Origin: Methanoculleus methanifontis
Lineage (GTDB): Archaea; Halobacteriota; Methanomicrobia; Methanomicrobiales; Methanoculleaceae
Direction: 5' to 3'
Length of the DNA stretch: 64,000 bases
Assembly (NCBI RefSeq): GCF_030464365.1
Contig: NZ_VCYI01000010.1
Coordinates: 1-64,000, forward strand
Part shown: piece after piece, positions 33,582 to 42,716 of the stretch
Layout: the number at the start of each line of letters is the position of its first letter
How positions within the stretch are numbered: the stretch's first letter is position 1
The notes under the pieces: model-generated
What the model was told of the DNA's origin: nothing
The model's input: the letters and a program-made list of their open reading frames with translations, nothing else
The model's database searches: none
Program-made: the position numbers and the translations under genes

Positions 33582-35078
33582 ATGTGTGCCCGCTTTTTGG
33601 AGCGCTTTTTCAAACCTGCACCCCACATCGTCGAAAGCCCGCCGCCGCCGTCGATCTCCCACGGGCCGGGCGTGGGTGTTCCCGAGTACCGGGTAAAGCC
33701 CTATTTTATCGTGGCTTCTGTTGAGATGGGCAATACCACGACAAAGTGCATTCTGACCGGCACGAATCTCGAAACCGGCAGGTCGTATGTCATCAACAAG
33801 ACCGTGACCATGAGCCGCGATGTCCGGGCACCGAAACCGGGCGAGACGATCTTCGGGGCGACCCTGGACGGCACGGAACTGACCCGGGAGTCGGTTACGG
33901 AACTGGTGCGCGACACCCTGATCCAGTGTCACAACGAGGCTCACCTGAGCATCAAGGACGATCTGGATTTCGTCGTACGGAGCACCGGCGTCGTGGCGGC
34001 GATGGACTCTCCCGACCAGGTCGGGGACTTTGTCATTGCTCTTGCGAACGGCTGCCTCGAAGCAGGCGTTCCCCCGCGGAAGATGACGCCGCCGATGTCG
34101 ATCGACAACCTCCCGCCGAAACTCCGGCAGTTCTCGTTTGCCGATAAAGTGGTCTTCGTCGGTGCGGTGGCTGGTGTTGTGCCGCCGGTCGGTTGTACGG
34201 GCGTCGAGATGGTGGCGAACGAGATGGAAGGCGAGCTTGCGATGGCGGGGATCAAGGAGGGTGCAAAGTGGACGGCGGTCGACTTCCGGAACCCCTGCAT
34301 ATCCATCGACTTCGGGACGACGCTCGACGGTCGGATTACGAGCGACGTCGCCCGCGATGACCCAAACCCGTTTGCCCAGACGACGGGGAACTTTTGCGGG
34401 CTCGCGGGCGCCATACCGGATGCGATCGTCCGGGGCACCCGGCTCGTGAGTGACCAGACGGGTACCGCGCTCGACCTCTTCGGCGACCACAGCATCAAGG
34501 GTGCGTTCGGGGGCAGAAAACGTTCTGTTGTCGAGGAGTATGTCGACCGTTGCCACGAGCACATCGATATCCGGATTGTTCCCACCGACCGGACGAGGTT
34601 CGGGCGGGTTCCGGTCTGCGCGGACATGGCCGACAAATCGGGTGTCGCTCTCATTGGATGCGACTCGGGCGTCAACGGCAGCGGGATGCCGGATCTTGAG
34701 GCAATCGGGCGCGATATCCACGAGAAACACGGCGTGGCGATGCTGACCGAGGTCGTCGACCGGGTCTGCGCGAGGATGGCGCTCCGGCTCATCGACGTCG
34801 CCGTCGAGAGAGGGATGGTGCCACCGAACTCGTCGATCGGGTTCACCGGGCGTGCGGCGATATCGGGGAGGAAGCCCGAGTACATCATCGAGGGCATCAC
34901 GGAACGGAACCTCTACGACACCCCGAACGACCACCTGGTCTTCGTGGACGACGGCCTTGCCCGGGGAGCGGCACTGATGGGCCGGTGCATGAACTCGCTC
35001 GGGAAACCGAAAGCACCGCTCGGCGGCGTGCGGGGAGGGCCATGTATTATGTCCCGCCGGATCAAAATAGGAAAGTAG
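33582..35078 (+). CDS. Methanogenesis marker protein 14-like (ASKHA-fold)
   Basis: The start is set at the ATG at 33582 (MCARFLERFFKPAPHIVESP), giving 498 residues, because a TATA box lies inside the upstream extension. The motifs VASVEMGNTTTKCILTGTN and ISIDFGTTLDG are phosphate-binding loops of an acetate kinase/Hsp70/actin-type ATPase; GFTGRAAISGRKPEYIIEG is the adenosine-side region. I match it to methanogenesis marker 14 from memory of the family, which occurs only in methanogens and close relatives; its role is unknown. A 77-residue gene follows after 12 bases. Confidence 0.8.
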   Translation: MCARFLERFFKPAPHIVESPPPPSISHGPGVGVPEYRVKPYFIVASVEMGNTTTKCILTGTNLETGRSYVINKTVTMSRDVRAPKPGETIFGATLDGTELTRESVTELVRDTLIQCHNEAHLSIKDDLDFVVRSTGVVAAMDSPDQVGDFVIALANGCLEAGVPPRKMTPPMSIDNLPPKLRQFSFADKVVFVGAVAGVVPPVGCTGVEMVANEMEGELAMAGIKEGAKWTAVDFRNPCISIDFGTTLDGRITSDVARDDPNPFAQTTGNFCGLAGAIPDAIVRGTRLVSDQTGTALDLFGDHSIKGAFGGRKRSVVEEYVDRCHEHIDIRIVPTDRTRFGRVPVCADMADKSGVALIGCDSGVNGSGMPDLEAIGRDIHEKHGVAMLTEVVDRVCARMALRLIDVAVERGMVPPNSSIGFTGRAAISGRKPEYIIEGITERNLYDTPNDHLVFVDDGLARGAALMGRCMNSLGKPKAPLGGVRGGPCIMSRRIKIGK

Positions 35079-35090
35079 GATCTGGTAACC

Positions 35091-35324
35091 ATGGCTGAAG
35101 AAGAACTCTACGATATGCTTGTTCCCCCCGGTGTGCCGCGGAAGATGATCTACGACGTCGTCGAGAAGTATGACGTCGAAGTGGTGCGCAGGCAGCAGAA
35201 AATGGCGTTCGCGAACATGGACGGAGACGCACGGGAACTGATTGCGTTCCGCGGCAAACGAGAGGTCGTCGAAGAGGTGCAGAAGTACCTTTTTGAGCAG
35301 CTCAAAGAGTTCGTCGCGGAATAA
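35091..35324 (+). CDS. Small conserved protein downstream of methanogenesis marker 14
   Basis: This 77-residue acidic protein, MAEEELYDMLVPPGVPRKMI, continues with a KH-like or ferredoxin-like alpha/beta stretch, ELIAFRGKREVVEEVQKYLF. No cysteines or enzymatic motif are visible. It starts 12 bases after the marker 14 gene and probably shares its mRNA, so a linked function is likely. I cannot name the family. Confidence 0.65.
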   Translation: MAEEELYDMLVPPGVPRKMIYDVVEKYDVEVVRRQQKMAFANMDGDARELIAFRGKREVVEEVQKYLFEQLKEFVAE

Positions 35325-35329
35325 CTGCA

Positions 35330-35760
35330 TCTTCTTTTGTTTGTGCGCCGGGGGTTGACGCCGTGAGGCGTGGTCCTGGGGTGCACAGTGAAGGCCGGGC
35401 AGTGGTTTGAGGACAACTCCTCTATGGGAATAAACTGAAACCTGGTTTTCTTCGCCTCACCCGTACACTGGACCGTGGGAGTATCGCCACGGAGGGGGGT
35501 GGGGACAAAGGGGAGTGCGAGCGCAGCGAGCATGAGAAACTCGAAGAGTTTTGAGGGGGGAATACTCCCCCCTTCCCACCTGACGGTGTTCGAACTCCGT
35601 TCCTTCGCACCTTCGGTGCTCACGCTCCGGTTCTAACGAACCGTCGCGCTTCGGAACATCGCACTCCCCGTCAGCCCCTCGAAGAACTTCGTTCTTCTCG
35701 TGCTCCTGCCCTTCGGCCAGTCGCACTCCCCCAACGGCGATATCCCCACGAAAGCCGTGC
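35330..35760. repeat. Mosaic hairpin-array repeat, site 1
   Basis: A core bounded by TATCGCC (35482-35488) and GGCGATA (35736-35742) holds two back-to-back arrays of mini-hairpins around the G/C palindrome GAGGGGGGAATACTCCCCCC. Units include AAACTC-TTC-GAGTTT (minus strand), CACC-TTC-GGTG, GGTTC-TAAC-GAACC and AAGAAC-TTC-GTTCTT. They are joined by CTCRYGCTC or GTCGCACTCC linkers. The left flank carries CCGTACACTGGACCGTGGG, the inverse of the CACGGTCCACTG block. No gene is supported between 35325 and 35912. Confidence 0.75.
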
Positions 35761-35912
35761 ATCGGGATAGGCGGTATTTCAATAAGAACAGAGCCCTAAA
35801 AAAATCTCTGCACGGGCTCCCTCCACCAGAGGACACCATGACCCCCCGGCCGGAACGAGCCCATAAGCGATCTCACCCGTCGAACCCCGGGTGGATCGGC
35901 CGCGAAGATGTT

Positions 35913-36842
35913 TTACTCGACCGATGTCATCCCACCGCCGATCAGGCGCACGAGCAGCGCCTTCTGCGCGTGGAGCCGGTTCTCGGCCTGGTCCCAGACG
36001 ATGCTCTGCGGCCCTTCCATCACCTCGTCGGTGATCTCCTCGCCCCGGTGGGCGGGGAGGCAGTGCATCACGAGCGCGTCGGGGGATGCCTGCGCAAGGA
36101 GGCGGGAGTCTATCGTGTAGCCTTTGAGCGCCTGCAGCCGCTCGGCACGCTCCTGTTCGTCGCCCATCGAGACCCAGATGTCGGTGTAGAGGACGTCCGC
36201 GTCCCTGACCGCTTCTTTTGGGTCTGCGACGATGGTGACCTTCCCTCCCATTGCCCGTGCCCGGTCGACGATCTCGTCCTCCGGCTGGTAGCGCGGGGGG
36301 CTCGCAACCGCAACCTCCATCCCGGTCAGGGCGGAGGAGAGGATCCACGAGTTGCAGACGTTGTTGCCGTCCCCGACCCACGCGAGCTTCAGGCCGTGGA
36401 GATCGCCGAACCGCTCGCTGAGGGTCATGATGTCGGCCAACACCTGGCAGGGGTGCAGGCGGTCGGAAAGGCCGTTGACAACCGGAACGTTCGCGTAGCG
36501 AGCGAATTCCTCGATGGTGGCATGGCTGTAGGCACGGATCATCACCGCATCCACATAGCGGGCAAGCACCCGTGCCGTGTCCCGGATCTCCTCGCCCCGT
36601 CCGAGCTGCATATCCTGGGGGTTCAGGAAGAGTGCGTGGCCGCCGAGATCGGATATCCCCACCTCGAACGAGACCCGGGTGCGGGTGGACGCCTTCTCGA
36701 AGATCATCCCGAGGCTCTTGCCCCTCAGGAGTTCATGCGCGGTTCCTGCAGACTTCAGCCGCTTCAGGCGCACCGCGTCGGCGACAATGCTCTCGAGTTC
36801 GTGCTCGTCAATATCGAGGAGCGAGAGAAAATCTTTCTTCAT
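35913..36842 (-). CDS. argF: Ornithine carbamoyltransferase
   Basis: The start is at the ATG at 36842 ([20 protein letters not shown]), giving 309 residues. It transfers carbamoyl phosphate to ornithine, forming citrulline. The carbamoyl-phosphate loop STRTR (52-56), [11 protein letters not shown] and the ornithine loop [10 protein letters not shown] are all present. The ATG overlaps the purD stop (ATGA), so it is the last gene of the carS-pyrE-purD-argF series. Its substrate comes from carAB in this window. Confidence 0.97.
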   Translation of the reverse strand: MKKDFLSLLDIDEHELESIVADAVRLKRLKSAGTAHELLRGKSLGMIFEKASTRTRVSFEVGISDLGGHALFLNPQDMQLGRGEEIRDTARVLARYVDAVMIRAYSHATIEEFARYANVPVVNGLSDRLHPCQVLADIMTLSERFGDLHGLKLAWVGDGNNVCNSWILSSALTGMEVAVASPPRYQPEDEIVDRARAMGGKVTIVADPKEAVRDADVLYTDIWVSMGDEQERAERLQALKGYTIDSRLLAQASPDALVMHCLPAHRGEEITDEVMEGPQSIVWDQAENRLHAQKALLVRLIGGGMTSVE

Positions 36843-38134
36843 GCAATCTCCCTCATGTGCCGGCACCTTTTTTCGAGGATCTCGGGTGTGCCGATGTCCC
36901 TGCGGTGAAAGACGCTTCCTGAGACAGAAGACGCCGCCTGTTCGGCTATCGCTTCGGCCTCTTCGAGCGTCTCGCCCCTCCCGACGAACGCGAGCGTCCG
37001 CGACGTCAGGGTATGAAGCGTCCCGTTCTGCTCCTCGACGCTTGCGTAATACAGCAGGGCGTCGCCGTAGTCGCCGAGGGTCAGCGGCTCGTTAGCCCTC
37101 GGCGCCTCCGGATAGCCCTCGGGGACGAGATACTTACAGACCGTAGCCTTGTTCGCGAACCGGACGTGCGACGCCGCAAGGTCGCCCTCGATGATGTGGC
37201 CGATAATCCCGGCAAAGTCCGATTCCAGGAGCGAGAGGACGTTCATGGCCTCGGGGTCACCAAAGCGGGCGTTGAACTCGATGACTTTCGGGCCTTCGCG
37301 GGTGTTCATGAACTGGCCGTAGAGAACCCCCCGATAGGGCGTTCCCTCGGCCCGCATGGCCGCGACCGTCTCTTCCATGATCCGGAGGGCTGTATCGTAG
37401 TCCCGGTGGGAGACGAAGGGGAGCATGTGATCCTCCAGGGAGTAAGAGCCCATACCGCCGGTGTTCGGTCCCACGTCTCCTTCGTATGCACGCTTGTGAT
37501 CCTGCACGAGCGGCATGGGCACCAGGTGCTCGCCGTCGACGAACGCCTGGAGGGTAAACTCCTCCCCTACCAGCCGCTCTTCCAGGACGACGTTCCCTCC
37601 GATCTCCCGGGCGTACTCGACCGCCCCCGCCACATCGACGTGTTCGCCCATGATCCGCACGCCTTTCCCGCCGGTGAGCCCGATCGGCTTGACCGCGAGG
37701 TCGCCGTCGTAGGACTCGATGAACCGCCGCGCCTCCTCCGGGTCATGGCAGACGCGGTACTCCGGGCACCCCGCGATACCGTGCCGCTCCATCAGCCGGC
37801 GGCAGAACGCCTTGTCCGTCTCGATCCGGGCCGCGGCACGCGTCGGCCCGAGGGACGGTATCCCCGCCGCCTCGAGGCGGTCGACGATGCCCGCCTCAAG
37901 GGGGGCCTCCGGCCCGATGACCGCAGCATCAACTCCGCAATTGGTGGCGAATGGTAGTATTTTCTCGATATTGGTCTCTTTTTCGAGGAGCACCCGCTCC
38001 GCGACCCGGGCAATCCCCGGGTTCTTGCGTGCCATGACAGAAAAAATCTTCGTGTCACTGTTGCAGGAAAGCGCCCTGGTGATCGCATGCTCCCTGCCAC
38101 CACCGCCTACAACGAGTACTTTCATATCCATCAT
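36839..38134 (-). CDS. purD: Phosphoribosylamine-glycine ligase
   Basis: This 431-residue ATP-grasp enzyme joins phosphoribosylamine and glycine in purine synthesis. The N-terminal [19 protein letters not shown] is the family start, with an extra MMD if the first ATG (38134) is used. [19 protein letters not shown] is the ATP-grasp loop; [26 protein letters not shown] carries the metal ligands. The gene overlaps argF at its stop and follows pyrE after about 20 bases, consistent with a nucleotide/arginine operon. Confidence 0.97.
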   Translation of the reverse strand: MMDMKVLVVGGGGREHAITRALSCNSDTKIFSVMARKNPGIARVAERVLLEKETNIEKILPFATNCGVDAAVIGPEAPLEAGIVDRLEAAGIPSLGPTRAAARIETDKAFCRRLMERHGIAGCPEYRVCHDPEEARRFIESYDGDLAVKPIGLTGGKGVRIMGEHVDVAGAVEYAREIGGNVVLEERLVGEEFTLQAFVDGEHLVPMPLVQDHKRAYEGDVGPNTGGMGSYSLEDHMLPFVSHRDYDTALRIMEETVAAMRAEGTPYRGVLYGQFMNTREGPKVIEFNARFGDPEAMNVLSLLESDFAGIIGHIIEGDLAASHVRFANKATVCKYLVPEGYPEAPRANEPLTLGDYGDALLYYASVEEQNGTLHTLTSRTLAFVGRGETLEEAEAIAEQAASSVSGSVFHRRDIGTPEILEKRCRHMREIA

Positions 38135-38157
38135 ATTTACCCGCTCTTAAAAAATGT

Positions 38158-38670
38158 TTATCCGTCCAGCAGTTCGCTGACCCGCACAAGTGCAAGGAGA
38201 GACGCGCCTTTTTCTGCAAGCGCTTCGAGAGCGCCCGCTTCCCGGTCGACGACGGTCACTACCCGGTCGACGTGCGCGCCCGCGGCACGAAGCGCTTCAA
38301 GACCGTAGAGGGCGCTCCCCCCTGATGTGGTCACATCCTCGACCAGCAGCACGTTTTTCCCGGTAACATCGCCGATGATCGTCCCGGATTTTCCGTGACC
38401 CTTCTCCTCCTTCCTGATGATGGCATACGGCCGGCCGCTCGCGAGCGAGACGGCGACGGCGATCGGTACGGCACCGACCGCTACGCCGGCAACCATCTCG
38501 AAATCTTCCCTTTCGGCAATGGCTTTCCCGATCTCCCTGAGGATGGCGGGGTTCGTTGTCGCAGCTTTTATGTCGATGTAGTAAGAACTCTGGGCTCCCG
38601 AGGCGAGGACGAACTCCCCAAACTCGATAGCCCCACACTCAAGCAACAGTGTCGCGATTGGGTTTACCAT
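38158..38670 (-). CDS. pyrE: Orotate phosphoribosyltransferase
   Basis: This 170-residue enzyme attaches PRPP ribose phosphate to orotate, giving OMP. The PRPP-binding motif NVLLVEDVTTSGGSA is at 106-120. GAQSSYYIDIKAATTNP is the substrate-side motif. Length fits the short archaeal form. The start overlaps the carS stop by 7 bases. Confidence 0.95.
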   Translation of the reverse strand: MVNPIATLLLECGAIEFGEFVLASGAQSSYYIDIKAATTNPAILREIGKAIAEREDFEMVAGVAVGAVPIAVAVSLASGRPYAIIRKEEKGHGKSGTIIGDVTGKNVLLVEDVTTSGGSALYGLEALRAAGAHVDRVVTVVDREAGALEALAEKGASLLALVRVSELLDG

Positions 38671-39227
38671 GGTACCTCTTTAACTCCGATGTAATAACCG
38701 ATAATATTCACCACCCGGTGCAGGAGAGGCGTCATGACGATGATCCAGACTGCAATGGGTATAGTGATGTTCCAGGACAACCACAGGGGGTCGAAGATGA
38801 GGAGCAGCAGGAAGGAACCGACGACCAGGTCATACTGGTCGGCCAGGAACCAGGATTCGCCCCGTCCTTTCCCGAGCCTCCGCTTCAGGAAACTCTTGGC
38901 GAGATCGCCGAGGAGCGCGCCGGTTGCAAGGAGGGTGACGGAGAGGAACGTCTGCTGGGGGAGAGCACCCAGGCTGAACGCAGTAACTGCCCAGATCTCG
39001 ATGAGACCTACCAGCACCCCCGAGAGGATGCCCCCGAAGAATCCCCGGTATGTCTTTCCGTCGCCGAAGATCCTCCTCCCGTCGGAGAACGTCCGCCCGA
39101 GATCGATAGGTCTCCCGCCGCCGAAGAGTGCGGCTGCTGAGTTCGGCACGTATGCCGGAAGCATGATCCAGAGTGCCGCGAGCCCGGAAAAAATCCAGTA
39201 ACCGATGTCTGAATTGATAACTGTCAA
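38664..39227 (-). CDS. carS: CDP-archaeol synthase
   Basis: This 187-residue integral membrane enzyme transfers CMP from CTP to digeranylgeranylglyceryl phosphate, the activated core of archaeal lipids. It has about five hydrophobic helices and the family motif FGDGKTYRGFFGGILSG plus GALLGDLAKSFLKRRLGKGRG. Length and motifs fit the archaeal CarS (DUF46) family. It is the first gene of the leftward operon, divergent from the tetraether-synthase gene with which it shares an AT-rich promoter. Confidence 0.93.
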   Translation of the reverse strand: MTVINSDIGYWIFSGLAALWIMLPAYVPNSAAALFGGGRPIDLGRTFSDGRRIFGDGKTYRGFFGGILSGVLVGLIEIWAVTAFSLGALPQQTFLSVTLLATGALLGDLAKSFLKRRLGKGRGESWFLADQYDLVVGSFLLLLIFDPLWLSWNITIPIAVWIIVMTPLLHRVVNIIGYYIGVKEVPW

Positions 39228-39239
39228 TACTCAGTATAA

Positions 39240-39256
39240 TCAGTAAATATAAAGAT
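39240..39256. promoter_or_regulatory. Shared AT-rich promoter core of carS and the tetraether synthase gene
   Basis: AGTAAATATAAAG reads as a TATA box for the rightward gene, while CTTTATATTTACT serves the leftward carS, whose ATG is about 20 bases away. The two divergent lipid genes could therefore be controlled from one site. Confidence 0.55.
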
Positions 39257-39305
39257 TAAAGTGTCGAAATATGAGATAGAATGAGTAGGTGGGCACGGTG
39301 AGAGA

Positions 39306-40775
39306 ATGCTAATTAAAAAGACAAAGAGCCTCTGCCCAACATGTGGTCGCGTGCTCGACGCGGATGTCGTTGAGGAGGGGGGGAAGGTCTGGCTGGTCCG
39401 GACCTGCCCGGAACATGGTGCGTACCGGGGCCTCTACTGGTCCGATGTGGAGATGTACCGGAGATTTGAAGCTTACGAACGCATCGGAAACGGGGTCTCG
39501 AACCCGCAGAAGACCGGTTCCCTGGCAGGATGCCCGAACGACTGCGGTGTCTGCGAGAACCACCGGTCGACGACGCTGCTCGCGAACATCGATCTGACGA
39601 ACCGGTGCAACCTCAACTGCGACTTCTGCTTTGCGAACGCCCGGGCCTGCGGCTATATCTACGAACCGACCTTCGACCAGGTCGTCGGGATGCTGCGCAT
39701 GCTGCGCGAGGAAAAGCCAGTCCCGGCGCCTGCCGTCCAGTTCTCGGGAGGCGAGCCGACGATGCGCGACGATCTGCCCGAGATCATCCGGAAGGCAAAA
39801 GAACTCGGGATGTCCCAGGTGCAGGTCGCGACGAACGGTATCCGGCTCGCACAGGATCCCGACTACGCGAAGCAGCTCAAAGAGGCCGGGCTTTCCACCG
39901 TTTATCTGCACTTCGACGGCGTCACGCGCGAGACGAACTCGAAACTCGCGAGTGACCGGCGAGCAATAGAGAACTGCGAAAAGATTGGCCTGGGGGTGGT
40001 GCTGGTGCCTACGGTCATCAATGGCAGGAACGACCACGAAGTGGGCGCCATCATCAAGTACGCCGCAGAGCACATCGGGATCATCCGCGGCGTCAACTTC
40101 CAGCCGGTGTCGTTTACCGGGGCCGCAAGCGAGGATGACGTCAGGAAAGAGCGGATCACCATCCCGGAACTTGCGGAACGGATCGAGGAGCAGACGGACG
40201 GCGTAATCAAGAAAGACTACTTCTACCCGGTGCCCTGCGTCGTCCCGATCTCGGAGCTCGTCGAGGCCTACACCGGTAAACCCCAGATCTCGTTCACCAC
40301 GCACCAGCACTGCGGCGCAGCGACCTACGTCTTCGTAACCGATGAAGGGATGGTTCCGGTCAACAGGATGGTGGACGTCGACGCCTTCTTCGAGTCGGTC
40401 GAGAAGATGACGGCGAAACTCGCGAAAGGCGGATCGATCAACAAGTACGTGACCCTCGTCGAGGGGGTCAAGGATCTCTACGGCTCCACAAGGAAGGCGG
40501 AGCAGAAGAACACCGGGGAGTTCATGAAACTGATTGCAAAGGCTCTCGTGATGCAGAACTTCGAGGCCCTGCGCGAGTTCCACTGGAACGCTCTCTTCAT
40601 TGGCACGATGCATTTCATGGACAAGTACAACTACGATCTCTCCCGGGTGCAGCGGTGCTGTATCCACTACGCGACCCCCGATGGTCGTCTGATCCCGTTC
40701 TGCACCTACAACAGCGGCCCGGTCTACCGCGAGCAGGTCTGGAAAGCCTTCGCAGAGCCCCAGAAGGACGAGTAA
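39306..40775 (+). CDS. tes: Tetraether lipid synthase-type radical SAM protein (MJ0619 family)
   Basis: This 489-residue protein has the radical SAM cluster motif C-x3-C-x2-C at Cys101, Cys105 and Cys108 (TNRCNLNCDFCFANA). Extra cysteines lie at 10, 13 and 34 and at 76, 80 and 83, plus C-terminal CCIHYATPDGRLIPFC, giving several additional cluster sites. This pattern matches the MJ0619-type family, in which members (Tes) join two archaeol tails into tetraether lipids. Earlier work linked the family to methanopterin methylation. The carS gene next to it supports a lipid role. Ribosome-binding site GGTGAGAGA. Confidence 0.85.
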   Translation: MLIKKTKSLCPTCGRVLDADVVEEGGKVWLVRTCPEHGAYRGLYWSDVEMYRRFEAYERIGNGVSNPQKTGSLAGCPNDCGVCENHRSTTLLANIDLTNRCNLNCDFCFANARACGYIYEPTFDQVVGMLRMLREEKPVPAPAVQFSGGEPTMRDDLPEIIRKAKELGMSQVQVATNGIRLAQDPDYAKQLKEAGLSTVYLHFDGVTRETNSKLASDRRAIENCEKIGLGVVLVPTVINGRNDHEVGAIIKYAAEHIGIIRGVNFQPVSFTGAASEDDVRKERITIPELAERIEEQTDGVIKKDYFYPVPCVVPISELVEAYTGKPQISFTTHQHCGAATYVFVTDEGMVPVNRMVDVDAFFESVEKMTAKLAKGGSINKYVTLVEGVKDLYGSTRKAEQKNTGEFMKLIAKALVMQNFEALREFHWNALFIGTMHFMDKYNYDLSRVQRCCIHYATPDGRLIPFCTYNSGPVYREQVWKAFAEPQKDE

Positions 40776-40785
40776 CTCGCCTGCC

Positions 40786-41470
40786 TTATACGAGATGGGG
40801 AGGAGTGACTGCTCGCTCGCACCTAACGGTGCTCAAGCTCGCTTCGCTCGCACTCCCCCCCGGCGGCTTTTTATGTGTACCCTATCTTTTGCGCGAAGTA
40901 TTGGAGATTGTAACTTCGCTGAATCTGGTGTGGGTGGGGGCTATTGATAGAGCCTTACGCGATAGAGACAGGGGGGATGCTCCTGCCGTCCTGGCAGTCG
41001 CGCTCTGGAACATCGCACTCCCCGTCGGCCCCTCTCCCGATGGCGATACCCTCACAGCCCAGTGTACGGGGAGTACCTGGAGAAGAACCATGCACGGCTG
41101 CCCACCGGGTATCGCCATGACTGCCCCCGCCCCCTTGGGGGCGGGGGAGGAGGCCGAAGGCCGGGCGGGGTGGGGGTTACAGATATACCGAAGTGGTGGG
41201 TGATACCGGGAGAAACCATATGCGATAGAGACAGGGGAGGGGGGCGTGTCCCCCCTCCCCGTCAGCCCCACCCCAGTGGCGATACCCTCACGGTCCACTG
41301 CACCGGGGAGATACTGGAAATGTGATGTATGCGCCCCCAAGCATGTTTTCCCCATCGCCTATCGCCATGACTGCCCCCTTCCAGCGTGGCGGGGAGGACC
41401 GGGCGGATTTCTCCCCCTATAAGGCGGGGGCAAGCCCGGCAAGGGGTCATCTTCATTCATACAGCATGGA
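40786..41470. repeat. Mosaic hairpin-array repeat, site 2 (tandem elements)
   Basis: Three adjoining elements fill the gap between two convergent genes. The first ends at GGCGATA (41042-41048) and holds units such as GCACCTAACGGTGC. The second runs from TATCGCC (41110-41116) to GGCGATA (41278-41284). The third starts at TATCGCC (41360-41366) and has no clear right end. The outer spacers contain CAGTGTACGGGGAG and CACGGTCCACTGCACCGGGG. Internal modules include GATAGAGACAGGGGAGGGGGG and GGGGTGGGGGTTACAG. No gene is supported here. Confidence 0.72.
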
Positions 41471-41498
41471 CACCCCATCACCCGGCCTCGTGCAAGCG

Positions 41499-42437
41499 TC
41501 ACGGGAACGGCAGTTCGTACTCCGCATCGTCCCGCAGGACGAGGGCGGCGATGGCGAGGTCCTGGATGGCAAGCCCGGTGGAGTCGAAGATCGTAATGGC
41601 GTCCGGGGACGACCGTCCTTTCTTCCCGACGACGACCTCGCCGAGGATTCCCGCGATTCGGGCGGGGTCGTAGTTCCCGGTGCTGATCGGGACGTTGACC
41701 TCGCCCGAGTGGGTCGCCTGGCCGGGGTCGTCGACGAAGACCTCGGCTTTATTGAGGATCGCGGGATCCAGTTCCTGTTTGCCGGGGGCGTCCGCGCCGA
41801 TCGCGTTGATGTGCGTCCCTTCGTGGATCCAGTCCGCCATCACGACCGGTTTCGTCGACGGCGTCGTCGTGGTCAGCACGTCGCAGTCACAGGCGCGCTC
41901 GATTGGGACGCTCCGGGCATTGTAGTCGGAGTAACGCGCTGCAAAAGCCTCCGCACTCTTCTCAGTCCTGCTCCAGACCAGGATCTCCTCGATCGCGAGC
42001 GAAGCGGCCGTCGCCTCGACCTGCGCCTCCGCCTGCCGCCCGGCCCCCACGATCCCGAGGGTGACGGGATGGCGGGGCGCGAGATACTTCGCCGCAATGG
42101 CGCCCGCCGATCCGGTGCGCAGCGCAGTGAGTTCGGTGGCGTTGATGATCGCCGTCGGAATACCGGTTTTTATATCGATGATGATGGTGAGCGCCATGAC
42201 GGTGGGAAGGCCTCTCGTGCGGTTATGCGGGTGGACGTTAACGATCTTCACCCCGGCAATCCCCCGGGACGGGAGGTATGCCGGCATCGTCCGGAAGTCC
42301 CCGTCCTCGACGAATGTCACGTAGACCTTCGGCGGCATCTGGACGCCGCCTCTCCCGTGCTCGGCAAAAGCCGCTTCAATTGCCGGGTTTACCTCGGCGT
42401 ACGGCGGGTATCCGGCATGAACCGGGTAATACTTCAT
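41499..42437 (-). CDS. Ornithine cyclodeaminase / archaeal alanine dehydrogenase family
   Basis: This 312-residue NAD-dependent enzyme belongs to the ornithine cyclodeaminase/mu-crystallin family, of which the archaeal alanine dehydrogenase is a member. The Rossmann motif is TLGIVGAGRQAEAQVEA and the substrate-side segments are MPPKVYVTF and GVKIVNVHPHNRTRG. VFVDDPGQATHSGEVNVP is also typical. Alanine dehydrogenase and cyclodeaminase cannot be separated from the sequence alone. The 3' end adjoins the hairpin-array repeat. Confidence 0.8.
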   Translation of the reverse strand: MKYYPVHAGYPPYAEVNPAIEAAFAEHGRGGVQMPPKVYVTFVEDGDFRTMPAYLPSRGIAGVKIVNVHPHNRTRGLPTVMALTIIIDIKTGIPTAIINATELTALRTGSAGAIAAKYLAPRHPVTLGIVGAGRQAEAQVEATAASLAIEEILVWSRTEKSAEAFAARYSDYNARSVPIERACDCDVLTTTTPSTKPVVMADWIHEGTHINAIGADAPGKQELDPAILNKAEVFVDDPGQATHSGEVNVPISTGNYDPARIAGILGEVVVGKKGRSSPDAITIFDSTGLAIQDLAIAALVLRDDAEYELPFP

Positions 42438-42716
42438 AGGGCGATCACCCTATGGCGCCGGCGCTCCTCCTTGCGGGGCTGCCGGCAGGGTTGACTCGTC
42501 GTTCTCCTCGATCTGATGGAGAGATGCATAGGACTACTCCGGTGGGCGGAGATATCAACTGTTTGGTGCGGGTGGATCCGGTGCATTCATGCACGCTCCG
42601 GGAGACCCTGCAGCAGAGCAGGATGGGACGTGCGCGGGATTTCCCGAAAATAGGCTCGTGTATACTGTTGATGGAGTTCACCGGGAGAGAGTGGAGGTGC
42701 CGGAACCGCCTTTCTC
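42438..42716. other. Intergenic region with no supported gene
   Basis: The 279 bases carry only shadow frames. There is no clear TATA box or hairpin. It separates the hydrogenase cluster end from the alanine dehydrogenase gene. Confidence 0.3.

Noticed and set aside
35457-35762. Minus-strand ORF covering the hairpin array at site 1
   Set aside because: The coding appearance comes from the repeat units. The same units give unrelated frames at other sites, so it is not a protein family.
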